35,591 nucleotides of DNA from Campylobacterota bacterium. Its GTDB lineage: Bacteria; Campylobacterota; Campylobacteria; Campylobacterales; Nitratiruptoraceae. The translations under genes were made by a program, and so were the position numbers. Positions 16,022 to 24,349 of this stretch are shown here, piece by piece (position 1 is the first letter of the stretch; each line of letters starts with the position of its first letter). Under the pieces are notes generated by a model. It worked only from the letters and a program-made list of their open reading frames with translations. It was not told the DNA's origin and made no database searches. The stretch covers positions 1 through 35,591 of the forward strand of contig PUXX01000062.1 in the NCBI GenBank assembly GCA_009659895.1. The letters are read 5' to 3'.

Positions 16022-17284
16022 ATGGACTATCTACAGATCGAAGGTGGCAATAGGCTTAGCGGATCGGTACGGATCTCAGGGGCCAAAAACGCCGCCCTCC
16101 CCTTGATCGCTTCATCTATTTTGGCGAAGAATCCCATCTCCATCTCAAATCTTCCAAATGTCAAAGATATCCAGACACTTCTAAGGCTACTGGACAATCT
16201 GGGGGCTAGCTATAGTCTTGATGGCAACAGGGTCGATATCGATACCTCCACCATCGACTCCACCACCGCCGTCTACGATATCGTGCGGACCATGAGAGCA
16301 TCGATACTGGTGCTAGGACCACTGTTGAGTCGCTTTGGGCACTGTGAGGTGAGCCTGCCTGGCGGATGCGCCATCGGACAGCGCCCTATAGATCTGCATC
16401 TCAAAGCTCTCAAGCAGATGGGGGCCCAGATCTCCATAAGAAGTGGCTATGTAGTGGCACAAGCACCCAGCGGGCTCAAAGGATCGACGATCATTTTTGA
16501 CAAAGTCACGGTCACAGGTACGGAAAATATCGTCATGGCGGCGGCTCTGGCCAGGGGCAAGACCACCATCGTCAACGCAGCCAAAGAGCCAGAAGTGGTT
16601 CAGCTATGCGAAGTATTGAATCGAAGCGGCGTCCAGATCGAGGGGATCGGCAGTGATGAGCTGGTGATCCATGGGAGCGATGGAGAGCTGCTCCCTATGG
16701 AGGATATCGAAGTGATTCCAGATAGGATCGAGGCTGGTACCTATCTGTGTGCCGGAGCGATTACCGGATCGAAGATCACTTTGAGGGAGGTGATTCCTCA
16801 GCATCTTGAGGCGGTGCTTTTGAAGCTGATGCAGATGGGATTTCCACTTCAGAGTGATGATAGCTCCATCACCATAGAGCCTGCAAAGAGGATCGAACCC
16901 GTCGAGATCGTCACAAGCGAATATCCAGGATTCCCTACCGATATGCAGGCCCAGTTCATGTCCTTGGCTCTTTTGGCAGAGGGTACATCCATCATCGAAG
17001 AGCGGCTCTTTGAAAACCGCTTCATGCATGTAAGCGAACTGCGCCGTTTTGGCGCCGATATTCAGCTCAAGGGCAACATCGCCACGATCATAGGCCCTAC
17101 CAAACTCTTTGGGGCCGACGTGATGGCCACCGATCTAAGAGCCAGCAGTGCCCTCGTGCTGGCTGGACTGGCGGCGCAAGGGACCACCAATGTCCATCGT
17201 ATCTACCATCTCGATAGAGGATATGAAAAGATCGAGGAGAAACTTGGAGCTTTGGGAGCGAAGATAAAGCGGATGAGAGAGTAG
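16022..17284 (+). CDS. murA: UDP-N-acetylglucosamine 1-carboxyvinyltransferase
   Basis: MurA transfers enolpyruvate from PEP to UDP-GlcNAc, the first committed step of peptidoglycan synthesis. The 420-residue product has the conserved Lys22 in GAKNAALP and Cys116 in [10 protein letters not shown]. That cysteine is the residue attacked by fosfomycin, so the enzyme carries the sensitive form. [29 protein letters not shown] and [13 protein letters not shown] are further family blocks. The ATG at 16022 is preceded by GGTTAGG and a TATAAT promoter. It converges with hspR one base away. Confidence 0.97.
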   Translation: MDYLQIEGGNRLSGSVRISGAKNAALPLIASSILAKNPISISNLPNVKDIQTLLRLLDNLGASYSLDGNRVDIDTSTIDSTTAVYDIVRTMRASILVLGPLLSRFGHCEVSLPGGCAIGQRPIDLHLKALKQMGAQISIRSGYVVAQAPSGLKGSTIIFDKVTVTGTENIVMAAALARGKTTIVNAAKEPEVVQLCEVLNRSGVQIEGIGSDELVIHGSDGELLPMEDIEVIPDRIEAGTYLCAGAITGSKITLREVIPQHLEAVLLKLMQMGFPLQSDDSSITIEPAKRIEPVEIVTSEYPGFPTDMQAQFMSLALLAEGTSIIEERLFENRFMHVSELRRFGADIQLKGNIATIIGPTKLFGADVMATDLRASSALVLAGLAAQGTTNVHRIYHLDRGYEKIEEKLGALGAKIKRMRE

Positions 17285-17285
17285 C

Positions 17286-17666
17286 CTACTCCTCATCCTC
17301 GAAGATAATGATCTCCGTATTGAAATCTTTCTTGATCACCGCCCTGCTTTTGGGGATGATACCATCCTCTTCGTAGCGTTTGATCTCACTCCGTAGCCGC
17401 TCTATCTCCTCTTCCATCTCCTGCATCTGCTCCTTAAGACGCAAGATAATATCGACTCCTGCCAGATTGACCCCCAGATCTCTGGTAAGACGCAAGATGG
17501 TCTTGATCCTGTCGATATCCTTTTGAGAGTAGAGCCTGGTCTTCCCTTCCGTCCTCGAAGGAGAAATGAGCCCTTCTCGCTCATATTGTCTCAAGGTCTG
17601 AGGATGGATATTGAGGACCTTGGCCACTACACTGATAAGATATACCGGTTCGTCATATCTATGCAT
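17286..17666 (-). CDS. hspR: HspR, MerR-type heat-shock repressor
   Basis: HspR represses chaperone genes in Campylobacter, Helicobacter and actinobacteria. The 126-residue protein has a MerR-type winged helix ([31 protein letters not shown], about 8-38), [19 protein letters not shown] and a coiled coil ([23 protein letters not shown]) for dimerisation. The tail is acidic. It overlaps the end of cbpA by 8 bases, the cbpA-hspR order also known in Campylobacter and Helicobacter, so it probably regulates its own operon. Targets elsewhere in the genome cannot be seen. Confidence 0.93.
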   Translation of the reverse strand: MHRYDEPVYLISVVAKVLNIHPQTLRQYEREGLISPSRTEGKTRLYSQKDIDRIKTILRLTRDLGVNLAGVDIILRLKEQMQEMEEEIERLRSEIKRYEEDGIIPKSRAVIKKDFNTEIIIFEDEE

Positions 17667-18552
17667 CTTCCCCTCCTGGTAGCTTCTCTTGCATCATTTT
17701 CGCCAGTTCTGGATCGAGCTCCTCCGCTTTTGGCAAGACGATATTGGCTCTAAGATACAGATCGCCTTTCTCTTTTGTTTTTCGATCGATCACACCCATG
17801 CCACGGACTCGAAACTTTTGGTTGCATTTTGTATTTTTTGGCACCTTGAGCGTGATCTCTTTTTCTAGGGTCGGTACTTTGACCTTACCGCCAAATATGG
17901 CCACTTTGAGTGGAATGTCGATGGTCTTGTAGAGGTCGTTGCCCACCCGCTCATACTCTGGATCTGGTGCTACTTCTACTTTGAGCAGCAGATCTCCTCG
18001 TCGACCTTTATAGCTTTTGCCTTTGCCTCTGATTCTAAGAGTATCGCCATTTTTGACACCGGCAGGGATTCGTACGTCAAATGTCTCGCCATTGATACTC
18101 AAAGAGTGAGTACCTCCCAGCACCGCCGTGCGAAAAGGGATGGTGATCTTGGCTTGGAGATCTAGGTTGGGCTGGGCATACTCCTCAAAGCCCCCAAAGC
18201 CTCCAAAACCTCCCCTGCTGTATTCTGCGCCGCCAAATCCACCGAACCCGCCACCGAAGATACTACGCAAGATCTCATCCAGATCGACACCGCCTTGGAA
18301 ATTTTGCTGGGCGAAATCATGGAAATTTTGCCCGCCAAACATCGCATCACCATATTGATCGTACTGCTTGCGCTTTTCCGGATCGCTGAGGATCTCATAA
18401 GCGGCGTTGATCTCCTTGAACTTCTCCTCACACTCAGGCTCTTTACAGATATCGGGATGATATTTGCGAGCCAGTTTGCGGTAGGCCTTTTTGATCTCGT
18501 CGGCGGAGGCGTTTGGACTGACGCCCAGTGTTTCGTATAGACTCTTACTCAA
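17659..18552 (-). CDS. cbpA: CbpA, DnaJ-class co-chaperone
   Basis: CbpA is a J-domain protein that stimulates DnaK. The J domain occupies residues 1-70 with HPD at 32-34 and [21 protein letters not shown] Gly/Phe-rich linker (about 105-140, repeats of GGFGGFGG) follows, then two beta C-terminal substrate-binding domains ([17 protein letters not shown] and later). The Cys-rich zinc finger of DnaJ is absent, which separates it from DnaJ. I choose TTG at 18552 as start: GGAGG lies 6 bases upstream, and the alternative upstream ATG at 18579 falls inside the -10 box. The product is then 297 residues. Confidence 0.93.
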   Translation of the reverse strand: MSKSLYETLGVSPNASADEIKKAYRKLARKYHPDICKEPECEEKFKEINAAYEILSDPEKRKQYDQYGDAMFGGQNFHDFAQQNFQGGVDLDEILRSIFGGGFGGFGGAEYSRGGFGGFGGFEEYAQPNLDLQAKITIPFRTAVLGGTHSLSINGETFDVRIPAGVKNGDTLRIRGKGKSYKGRRGDLLLKVEVAPDPEYERVGNDLYKTIDIPLKVAIFGGKVKVPTLEKEITLKVPKNTKCNQKFRVRGMGVIDRKTKEKGDLYLRANIVLPKAEELDPELAKMMQEKLPGGEDA

Positions 18553-18577
18553 TGCTCCCCTCCAATTTTTTATTGGC

Positions 18578-18607
18578 ATTATAACACAAAACTTTAGTCC
18601 AAGTCAA
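18578..18607 (-). promoter_or_regulatory. cbpA-hspR promoter
   Basis: On the minus strand, TTGACT (18602-18607), an 18-base spacer and TATAAT (18578-18583) form the best consensus-like sigma-70 promoter in the window. A clear -35 box is unusual for this phylum. Within the spacer region ACTTGGACTAAAGT has inverted ends ACTT/AAGT, and TTGAGT overlaps the TTG start codon. These could be parts of a degenerate HspR operator (HAIR, CTTGAGT-N7-ACTCAAG), but a full copy is not present. Confidence 0.65.
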
Positions 18608-18631
18608 TCAAATTAAATGAATGTTTTATTT

Positions 18632-18952
18632 TTAATTTTTATGCTTGGCCATACATTTGAGCAAGCAAGCCATCACCTCCAGCCTCTTTTGGATCGGGAT
18701 CTGGCGAAAATGGTACAAAAGCACCTCTTCATGGGCCTGCCAGTGGCTATTATCGCTCTTTTCGTGCATCAGACTTAGATCTAGATCAAAGAGCTCTCCA
18801 AGCTTTCTCTCCACCTCTGGGTTGAGTCTTTTTTGTTTGCCTCTCTCCACATCGCTGATCATCTGCTTGTGGACCCCTAACATTTTGGCCAGATCGTTTT
18901 GGGAGAGTCCCATCTTTTCTCTGAGTTTGCGTATCGTCTCCCCATATTCCAT
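18632..18952 (-). CDS. XRE-family helix-turn-helix regulator
   Basis: A 106-residue DNA-binding protein. The HTH domain fills residues 4-58 (ETIRKLREKMGLSQNDLAKMLGVHKQMISDVERGKQKRLNPEVERKLGELF), a clear Cro/CI-type fold. The remaining ~45 residues are helical and end in a basic tail. Its promoter region contains repeated TCTTACAT boxes, which suggests autoregulation. The divergent neighbour is an EHD-like GTPase gene with its own promoter next to these boxes, so it is a candidate second target. No toxin partner is adjacent. Confidence 0.88.
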   Translation of the reverse strand: MEYGETIRKLREKMGLSQNDLAKMLGVHKQMISDVERGKQKRLNPEVERKLGELFDLDLSLMHEKSDNSHWQAHEEVLLYHFRQIPIQKRLEVMACLLKCMAKHKN

Positions 18953-18964
18953 AATCCCATCCTT

Positions 18965-19014
18965 ATGTAAGACATTCCCTTATTATATCAGAAAAAATGT
19001 AAGAAGATGTAAGA
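18965..19014. promoter_or_regulatory. TCTTACAT repeats around the XRE gene promoter
   Basis: ATGTAAGA (TCTTACAT on the minus strand) occurs three times: 18965-18972, 18997-19004 and 19007-19014. The last two are 10 bases apart, and the first is 32 bases from the second, all near helical phase. The minus-strand -10 box TATAAT (18982-18987) of the XRE gene lies between the first and second copies. Binding would therefore cover both sides of the promoter. Repression by the XRE protein itself is inferred. Confidence 0.55.
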
Positions 19015-19047
19015 AACTGATCTCTTTGTGGATTTGGCAGATCGAAA

Positions 19048-19077
19048 TTGAAAAGGGAGTGAAGCTTTTGCTATACT
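19048..19077 (+). promoter_or_regulatory. Promoter of the EHD-like GTPase gene
   Basis: TTGAAA (19048-19053), an 18-base spacer and TATACT (19072-19077) precede the ATG at 19101. AAAGG lies just before the start codon. The promoter begins 34 bases to the right of the last TCTTACAT box, close enough for shared regulation with the divergent XRE gene. Confidence 0.5.
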
Positions 19078-19100
19078 TATCAAAAAAATAAAGGCCTCAA

Positions 19101-20444
19101 ATGACTCCCAAAGAGCGCTACAAAAAGCTAAAAGAGCATTTGATCGAAGAAAATCCCCTCCTCGTCGATGTGATCGAAGAGTACAAAGAGCTCGACGCCG
19201 TTGCCAAAAAGATCGGCTTTTTGGATCAGAACCAGACCTATACCGAATCGATATCGTGGTGGCCTCTTATCTCGGTGCTAGGTACTTTTAGTGCCGGGAA
19301 GTCGAGCTTCATCAACGAATTTTTGGGCAAGAAGATCCAAGCCACTGGCAATCAGGCCGTCGATGACAAATTCACGGTCATTTGCTACTCCAAAAAGGAT
19401 GAGACCACCACTCTCCCTGGCGTCGCATTAGATGCCGATCCTAGATTTCCTTTTTACAACATCTCCAAAGAGATCGAAAAAATTGAACCAAACGCCAACA
19501 TCAACCGCTACCTCCAGCTCAAAGCGGTCCATAGCGACGCCATCAAAGGCAAAATCCTCATCGACTCCCCCGGGTTCGACGCAGACACCCAGCGAGATGC
19601 GACGCTTCGAATCACCCGCCATATCATCGATCTTAGCGATCTGGTACTCATCTTTTTCGACGCCAGACATCCTGAGCCAGGCGCAATGCGAGATACCCTA
19701 GATCACCTGGTCGAAGTGGCCAAAAACCACGCAGACAGCGACAAAGTCCTCTATATCCTCAACCAAATCGACACCTGCGCCAAGGAAGATAACCTCGAAG
19801 AGATCATAGGAGCTTGGCAAAGGGCACTGAGTCAAAAAGGGATTGTGAGTGGAAAGTTCTATGCCATCTACAATGAGTCCTTGGCCAAAATCGAAGACGA
19901 AAACCAAAAAGAGCGCCTCAAGCGTAAAAAAGATGAAGATCTCAAAGAGATCTTAGAAAAGATGGAAAAGGTCCTTATCGATCGAGCCTACCGCATCGTC
20001 AAAAATGTCGAGTACCGATCCAAGGAGATCCTCCAGCTGCTACCCAAACTCAAAGAGAAGCTCCAGACTTTCAAGGTAAGAATGCTTCTTGTAGACGTGT
20101 TTCTTATATTTCTTATAGGAGGCGGGGCGTTCTATCTTGGGACACTGATGCCTAGCTATGTCCCCTTCGTCTATGGTGCAGGCTTCTTACTCTTTTTGGG
20201 ACTTCATTTCAAGCTCAAATCATCTCTAAGCTCCATGATGGCCAAAAGGATCGACAACACCTATCTCAAAAAAGCCTTTGTAAAGCAGACAAGATGGTAC
20301 AAACCCTATCTGCTTGCCGGAAATGTAAGTAAGAAGATGACACAAAAGCTAGAAGATCTCATCCAAGCATCCAAGAGCTTCATCCAAAAACTCAACGATC
20401 AGTTCATCACTTTGCACAAAGAGCCAAAAGAGCCCCTTAGCTAA
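19101..20444 (+). CDS. EHD/dynamin-like membrane GTPase
   Basis: A 447-residue GTPase of the dynamin superfamily, closest in feel to EHD-type proteins. G1 is GTFSAGKS (61-68), a likely G2 Thr lies in DKFTVI (about 92), G3 is DSPG (155-158) and G4 is NQID (221-224). A helical region follows (about 265-325), then two closely spaced membrane helices (about 328-349 and 352-370) and a basic helical tail. A GTPase head, helical stalk and hairpin in the membrane is the plan of bacterial dynamin-like proteins that bend or fuse membranes. It is a single gene, not the tandem pair often found. It converges with the nitrite reductase gene (8-base overlap). The physiological role is unknown. Confidence 0.85.
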   Translation: MTPKERYKKLKEHLIEENPLLVDVIEEYKELDAVAKKIGFLDQNQTYTESISWWPLISVLGTFSAGKSSFINEFLGKKIQATGNQAVDDKFTVICYSKKDETTTLPGVALDADPRFPFYNISKEIEKIEPNANINRYLQLKAVHSDAIKGKILIDSPGFDADTQRDATLRITRHIIDLSDLVLIFFDARHPEPGAMRDTLDHLVEVAKNHADSDKVLYILNQIDTCAKEDNLEEIIGAWQRALSQKGIVSGKFYAIYNESLAKIEDENQKERLKRKKDEDLKEILEKMEKVLIDRAYRIVKNVEYRSKEILQLLPKLKEKLQTFKVRMLLVDVFLIFLIGGGAFYLGTLMPSYVPFVYGAGFLLFLGLHFKLKSSLSSMMAKRIDNTYLKKAFVKQTRWYKPYLLAGNVSKKMTQKLEDLIQASKSFIQKLNDQFITLHKEPKEPLS

Positions 20445-21960
20445 AGGCTCGTTGCTCCAGCTCCTTGAGCTCAACATCTTCGATTTCACCCGGCAAAGAG
20501 GAGAGCTCACTCTCCTCCCCTACAAAACGCCTCAGGATATGGTATGCCAACTGTTTGGGTGTCAAAGCAAGCAACGTTTTGCTAAAACTCTCAAAATCCT
20601 CCGCTTCGCTTCTTTCATATTCGTCCAAGACGATTTCGATAACTTTCCTCAAACATCGCAGCGGCACCGCCCAAAAGATAAGCCTTGCGGGAAGTTCTCC
20701 TGTGCTATAAAGCCCTCCAAGATAAAACCGCACGCCCCGCTCCACCTCTCCAAAGAGATTGGTGCGAATCCCAACAAGCCCGATATCGGCGGCGATGTGA
20801 CGCCCGCACCCTTTGAGACAGCCGCTATATCCGACTCTCACACCAAGCTTTTCTATCCTTTGCAATGGAAGCCGCCACGCCTCTTGCTTGGTATCGAACA
20901 AAGAGTAGATGCAGTATTTCTCCCCGGCACACACGAGGATCTCTCTTGGCTTCTTTCCAATACCCAGCTCTTTTTGGGCAAGGAGATAGATGTTTTGATC
21001 GATACCGAAGCGAATCTCGGCTTCAAAGTCAAGTAGCCTCTCCAGCTCCCCTACTTCAATCTCACCAAAACGGGTCTCATAGCGATGCAGCACCCCCTTT
21101 TCGTATCGCTTCATAGACCAAGGGCGCTCCTTTTGAAGCAGATACTCCCCCGCACTCTCCCAATCAGAATAATATTCTTTGAGGCGGTTTTTGAACTCCT
21201 CAAGACCTATCTCTTCTAAAAGATGAAAAAGCCTTGAACGCGTTCTGTTTTGGCGTAGGCCATATTTTTGGTAGGTTTTGATGATGGCTTCGAACATTTT
21301 GGGCACTTGTGCAGGCAGGACGAAAATATCGGCATCTTGAGCGAAGTGGCTGTTTTTGCCGCCAAGATAGAGATTGAACCCCTCTACCCCGTCCTTCCTC
21401 GCCAAAGCGAAAAAGGCGTCGTTGGTAAAATAGCTCTCCACACTTCTTGTTACGCCTACGATAGCGGTATTGAACTTTCTTGGTATCATCCCCAAGAGCT
21501 TACAATCGGTAGCAAATCTATCTATCTCATCGATAATATGATAGACCTCCATCCCCTCCAGCCCGTCGGCCACGTCCGTGACGATATTGCGAATATTGTC
21601 GGTAAGAGTGGCAAAAGTAGCGATATCATGCTCCAAGAGCTTTTTATGTATCGCTACCGCTTCGCTAAATTTTAGTCTATGAAGCTCCATCTGGGCTCTG
21701 GCCGTAACGAGGATCGAGGCTCCGTGGCTCTTGGCCAGAGCTACTATGAAGCGAAGTTGCTCTTTTTGGATGCGTCCAGCAGGAATTCGGATGCGAAGCA
21801 TAAACTCCTCGGGGCGAAGCTTGGTGTTGTAGATGCCGAAGTTTTTAAGATAGAAGCGATCGGCGTCGGTGATTTTGGTAGGATCGAGAGATTCTATGCG
21901 TTTATAATACTCTTGTGGCCTAAGCTGGAGTTTGAGGCGCTCTATTTTACTGAGTTTCAT
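20437..21960 (-). CDS. Siroheme/4Fe-4S nitrite (or sulfite) reductase, NirA-like
   Basis: A 507-residue reductase with the duplicated ferredoxin-like plan. Siroheme/4Fe-4S cysteines are Cys344 and Cys350 (CAGEKYC) and Cys381 and Cys385 (CLKGC). Substrate-site residues are visible in TARAQMELH (Arg88), DNIRNIV (Arg124) and IPRKFN (Lys162, Asn164). The Asn at the last position is what plant nitrite reductases have, where sulfite reductases have Lys, so nitrite reduction to ammonium is favoured. CLKGCGRH replaces the more usual CPNSCG-type motif. It ends the minus-strand run purH, DUF72, nirA and overlaps the DUF72 gene by 14 bases. Confidence 0.88.
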   Translation of the reverse strand: MKLSKIERLKLQLRPQEYYKRIESLDPTKITDADRFYLKNFGIYNTKLRPEEFMLRIRIPAGRIQKEQLRFIVALAKSHGASILVTARAQMELHRLKFSEAVAIHKKLLEHDIATFATLTDNIRNIVTDVADGLEGMEVYHIIDEIDRFATDCKLLGMIPRKFNTAIVGVTRSVESYFTNDAFFALARKDGVEGFNLYLGGKNSHFAQDADIFVLPAQVPKMFEAIIKTYQKYGLRQNRTRSRLFHLLEEIGLEEFKNRLKEYYSDWESAGEYLLQKERPWSMKRYEKGVLHRYETRFGEIEVGELERLLDFEAEIRFGIDQNIYLLAQKELGIGKKPREILVCAGEKYCIYSLFDTKQEAWRLPLQRIEKLGVRVGYSGCLKGCGRHIAADIGLVGIRTNLFGEVERGVRFYLGGLYSTGELPARLIFWAVPLRCLRKVIEIVLDEYERSEAEDFESFSKTLLALTPKQLAYHILRRFVGEESELSSLPGEIEDVELKELEQRAFS

Positions 21961-22660
21961 CCACCAGCTCCTTGAGCCTAAGGGCGTTGGAAAAAGCTGC
22001 GCCAGAAGCAGTGTTGTCGAAGATGACTATCTGCATCGAAGCTCTATCTTTGCGTAATTTGGCGGCCAACTCTTGCAAAAACTCTTCGCTATAGGAGCTA
22101 TAGTAGATTTTTGGCGATCCGTGAAGGCGGTAGTAGCGAAAGCCCTCATACCCGCCGGGCTCCTTATCTATCTCAAATCTTGGTGGATCCGCCGCTACTC
22201 TGGCGATACCAAGCTTTTGAAAGAGCTCTTCGGCCTCTATCCAGCTCTCATGCCTTGGCTCACAAGCGATAGCGCATGTACAAAGGGTCGTGAGTGTGGA
22301 GAAAAAGGCCTGGGCCCTCTCTTGCTCATAGCTTAGAGATGGTGGCAGCTGCACCAAGATAGCCAAGAGTTTTGCGCCAAGATGGGAGATAGTGGAGCAA
22401 AATTCCTCCAGCCCTTGGGTAGTGCCAAGCTTTTTGAAGTGGGTATAGAGCCTTGGGAGCTTGAGAGTGAAGCGAAACTCCTCGGGCGTCTCGGCAGCCC
22501 ACTTTTGAAAAGTGGAAGCCCTTGGCATAGCGTAGAAGGTGCGGTTGATCTCGGTGACGTTGAGCCTCGTAGCGTAGCGCTGGAGCAGATTGCTTCCTTC
22601 GCCAAAATACTCTCTAAGCTCTTTTGGGATACTCCATCCAGCGGTGCCGATATAGATCAT
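21947..22660 (-). CDS. DUF72 (YecE-like) protein
   Basis: A 237-residue protein of the DUF72 family, a TIM-barrel-like fold of unknown biochemical activity. The N-terminal [15 protein letters not shown] and LNVTEINRTFYAMPRASTFQKW, followed by ETPEEFRFTLKLPRLYTH, are typical. Later blocks are AIACEPRHESWI, VAADPPRFE and FRYYRLHGSP. The ATG forms a TGATG overlap with the purH stop, and the gene overlaps the reductase gene by 14 bases, so all three are probably co-translated. Confidence 0.92.
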   Translation of the reverse strand: MIYIGTAGWSIPKELREYFGEGSNLLQRYATRLNVTEINRTFYAMPRASTFQKWAAETPEEFRFTLKLPRLYTHFKKLGTTQGLEEFCSTISHLGAKLLAILVQLPPSLSYEQERAQAFFSTLTTLCTCAIACEPRHESWIEAEELFQKLGIARVAADPPRFEIDKEPGGYEGFRYYRLHGSPKIYYSSYSEEFLQELAAKLRKDRASMQIVIFDNTASGAAFSNALRLKELVDETQ

Positions 22661-24180
22661 CAGTGCAAGAAGTGGCGCTTACCGGTAAAATAGAGAGCGA
22701 TCCCATGCTCATCGGCCGCTTGGATCACCTCCTCGTCTCTGATACTCCCGCCGGGCTCTACGATAGCCTTGACTCCGGCTTTCGCCGCCTCATCCACGCT
22801 ATCTCGAAACGGGAAAAAGGCCTCACTGGCCATCGCCGCCCCTCGCACGTCGATACCGAGCTCCTCGGCCTTTTTCAAAGCGCATTTAGCCGCGTCCACC
22901 CGGCTCGTCATCCCCATACCGATAGCCACCAGCGCTCCATCTTTGACATAGGCGACGCAGTTGGATTTGGTTAGGGCCGCAATCTTCCAAGCCATGAGAA
23001 GGTCTTTTTTATCTTCGACCCCTACTTTGCTCACCTGCTTGGCTTCAAGCACCTCCTCGTCCAAGACCTGATCGGCGTCTTGAAAGACGAAGCCCCCTTC
23101 GATATGCTTGAAATCCCACAAATCGCCGCTAACTTCAAGCTCCGGCCGTCCAAGATCGAAGAGCTTGATACGCTTTTTGGAAGCGAAGACCTCTTTTGCT
23201 TCGTCGCTGATTTTCCCGGCGATCACCACTTCGACGAAGATTTTGTTGATCTCTTCGGCCAACTCTTTGGTCACGACTCCGTTGACGGCCACCACACCAC
23301 CAAAGGCGCTAATAGGATCACACTCCAAAGCCTTTTGCCATGAGGTTACCAGATCCTCTTTGAGCGCGGCGCCGCATGGGTTGCCGTGTTTGACGATAAC
23401 CACGCTCCCTTTTCCAAGAGCTACGGCTATCTTTGCGGCGGCGTTGATGTCGGTGAGGTTGTTGAAGCTGGGTTCTCCTTTGAGGATATTGAGCTCCTCC
23501 CAGTAGTCTCCAAACTCATAGAGCGCCCCTCTTTGGTGAGGATTTTCGCCATATCTGGTATTGAAGACCTTGCTTGCGACGATGAAGCGCTTGTTGCCAA
23601 ACCCCTCACTGAACCGCTCGTTCATATAGTTGGCGATCGTAGCGTCATAATCGGCGGTATGCTCGAAGGCTTTGATCATGAGCTCCCTTCGAAACTCAAG
23701 CGTATTATTTCCGCTTTTTAGAGCCTCGATGACCCTATCGTAGTCCTTTGGATCGGTGACGATAAGTACGCTTTCGAAGTTTTTCGCCGCGCTTCTGACC
23801 ATCGTCGGGCCACCTATGTCGATATTTTCGATAATCTCTTCAAAATCGTCGGTGCGCTCGATCGTCTCTTTGAAAGGATAGAGATTGACGCAGACGATAT
23901 CGATAGGCTCGATCCCAAGCCTCTTGGCCTCTTCGGCGTGATCGGGCTTGTCTCTGCGATACAAAATACCGCCGTGCACGTAGGGGTTGAGGGTCTTGAC
24001 CCTACCTCCAAAACACTCCGGAAACTGGGTGATCTCACTAATCTCCGTCACTTCAAGCCCCGCATCTTTGAGGACGCGCCATGTCCCGCCGGTGGAGACG
24101 ATCTCGAATCCAAGATCGATAAGCTCTTTGGCAAATTCGACGATGCCCGTTTTATCGCTTACGCTCAAAAGCGCTCTCAT
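22660..24180 (-). CDS. purH: Bifunctional AICAR transformylase / IMP cyclohydrolase
   Basis: PurH performs the last two steps to IMP in purine synthesis. The N-terminal cyclohydrolase domain (about 1-190) shows [51 protein letters not shown] and [16 protein letters not shown]. The C-terminal transformylase domain has [43 protein letters not shown] and [12 protein letters not shown]. It ends in GKRHFLH. The 506 residues are normal for the family. It is first in the operon with DUF72 and nirA; a TACAAT -10 box (24205-24210, minus strand) lies 25 bases upstream. Confidence 0.97.
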   Translation of the reverse strand: MRALLSVSDKTGIVEFAKELIDLGFEIVSTGGTWRVLKDAGLEVTEISEITQFPECFGGRVKTLNPYVHGGILYRRDKPDHAEEAKRLGIEPIDIVCVNLYPFKETIERTDDFEEIIENIDIGGPTMVRSAAKNFESVLIVTDPKDYDRVIEALKSGNNTLEFRRELMIKAFEHTADYDATIANYMNERFSEGFGNKRFIVASKVFNTRYGENPHQRGALYEFGDYWEELNILKGEPSFNNLTDINAAAKIAVALGKGSVVIVKHGNPCGAALKEDLVTSWQKALECDPISAFGGVVAVNGVVTKELAEEINKIFVEVVIAGKISDEAKEVFASKKRIKLFDLGRPELEVSGDLWDFKHIEGGFVFQDADQVLDEEVLEAKQVSKVGVEDKKDLLMAWKIAALTKSNCVAYVKDGALVAIGMGMTSRVDAAKCALKKAEELGIDVRGAAMASEAFFPFRDSVDEAAKAGVKAIVEPGGSIRDEEVIQAADEHGIALYFTGKRHFLH

Positions 24181-24349
24181 GTTCGCCTCTCTTTTTTTAA
24201 AGATATTGTACAGAACTTTCCATTAAAATCAGTTAAATGGCCGGTGTATAATTTGGGTTTATTTCTACTATAAAATAGCATTATGACTAATCTTTCTCAA
24301 AGCTTGTGGGCTCTATAATAAAATAAGATGAGATTATAAAGGATCTTTC
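24181..24349. promoter_or_regulatory. Divergent promoter region between purH and the right-hand operon
   Basis: This 169-base gap carries a minus-strand -10 box TACAAT (24205-24210) for purH. Upstream of it, CCATT (24220-24224) and AATGG (24236-24240) form an imperfect inverted repeat that could be an operator. For the plus-strand operon, TATAAT followed by AAAAT (24314-24319) is the best -10 box, with a second TATAAT at 24247-24252. AAAGGAT precedes the ATG at 24350. No riboswitch-like structure was recognised. Confidence 0.45.

Noticed and set aside
18180-18270. Short tandem repeats in the middle of cbpA.
   Set aside because: They encode the normal Gly/Phe-rich linker of J-domain proteins, not a separate repeat element.
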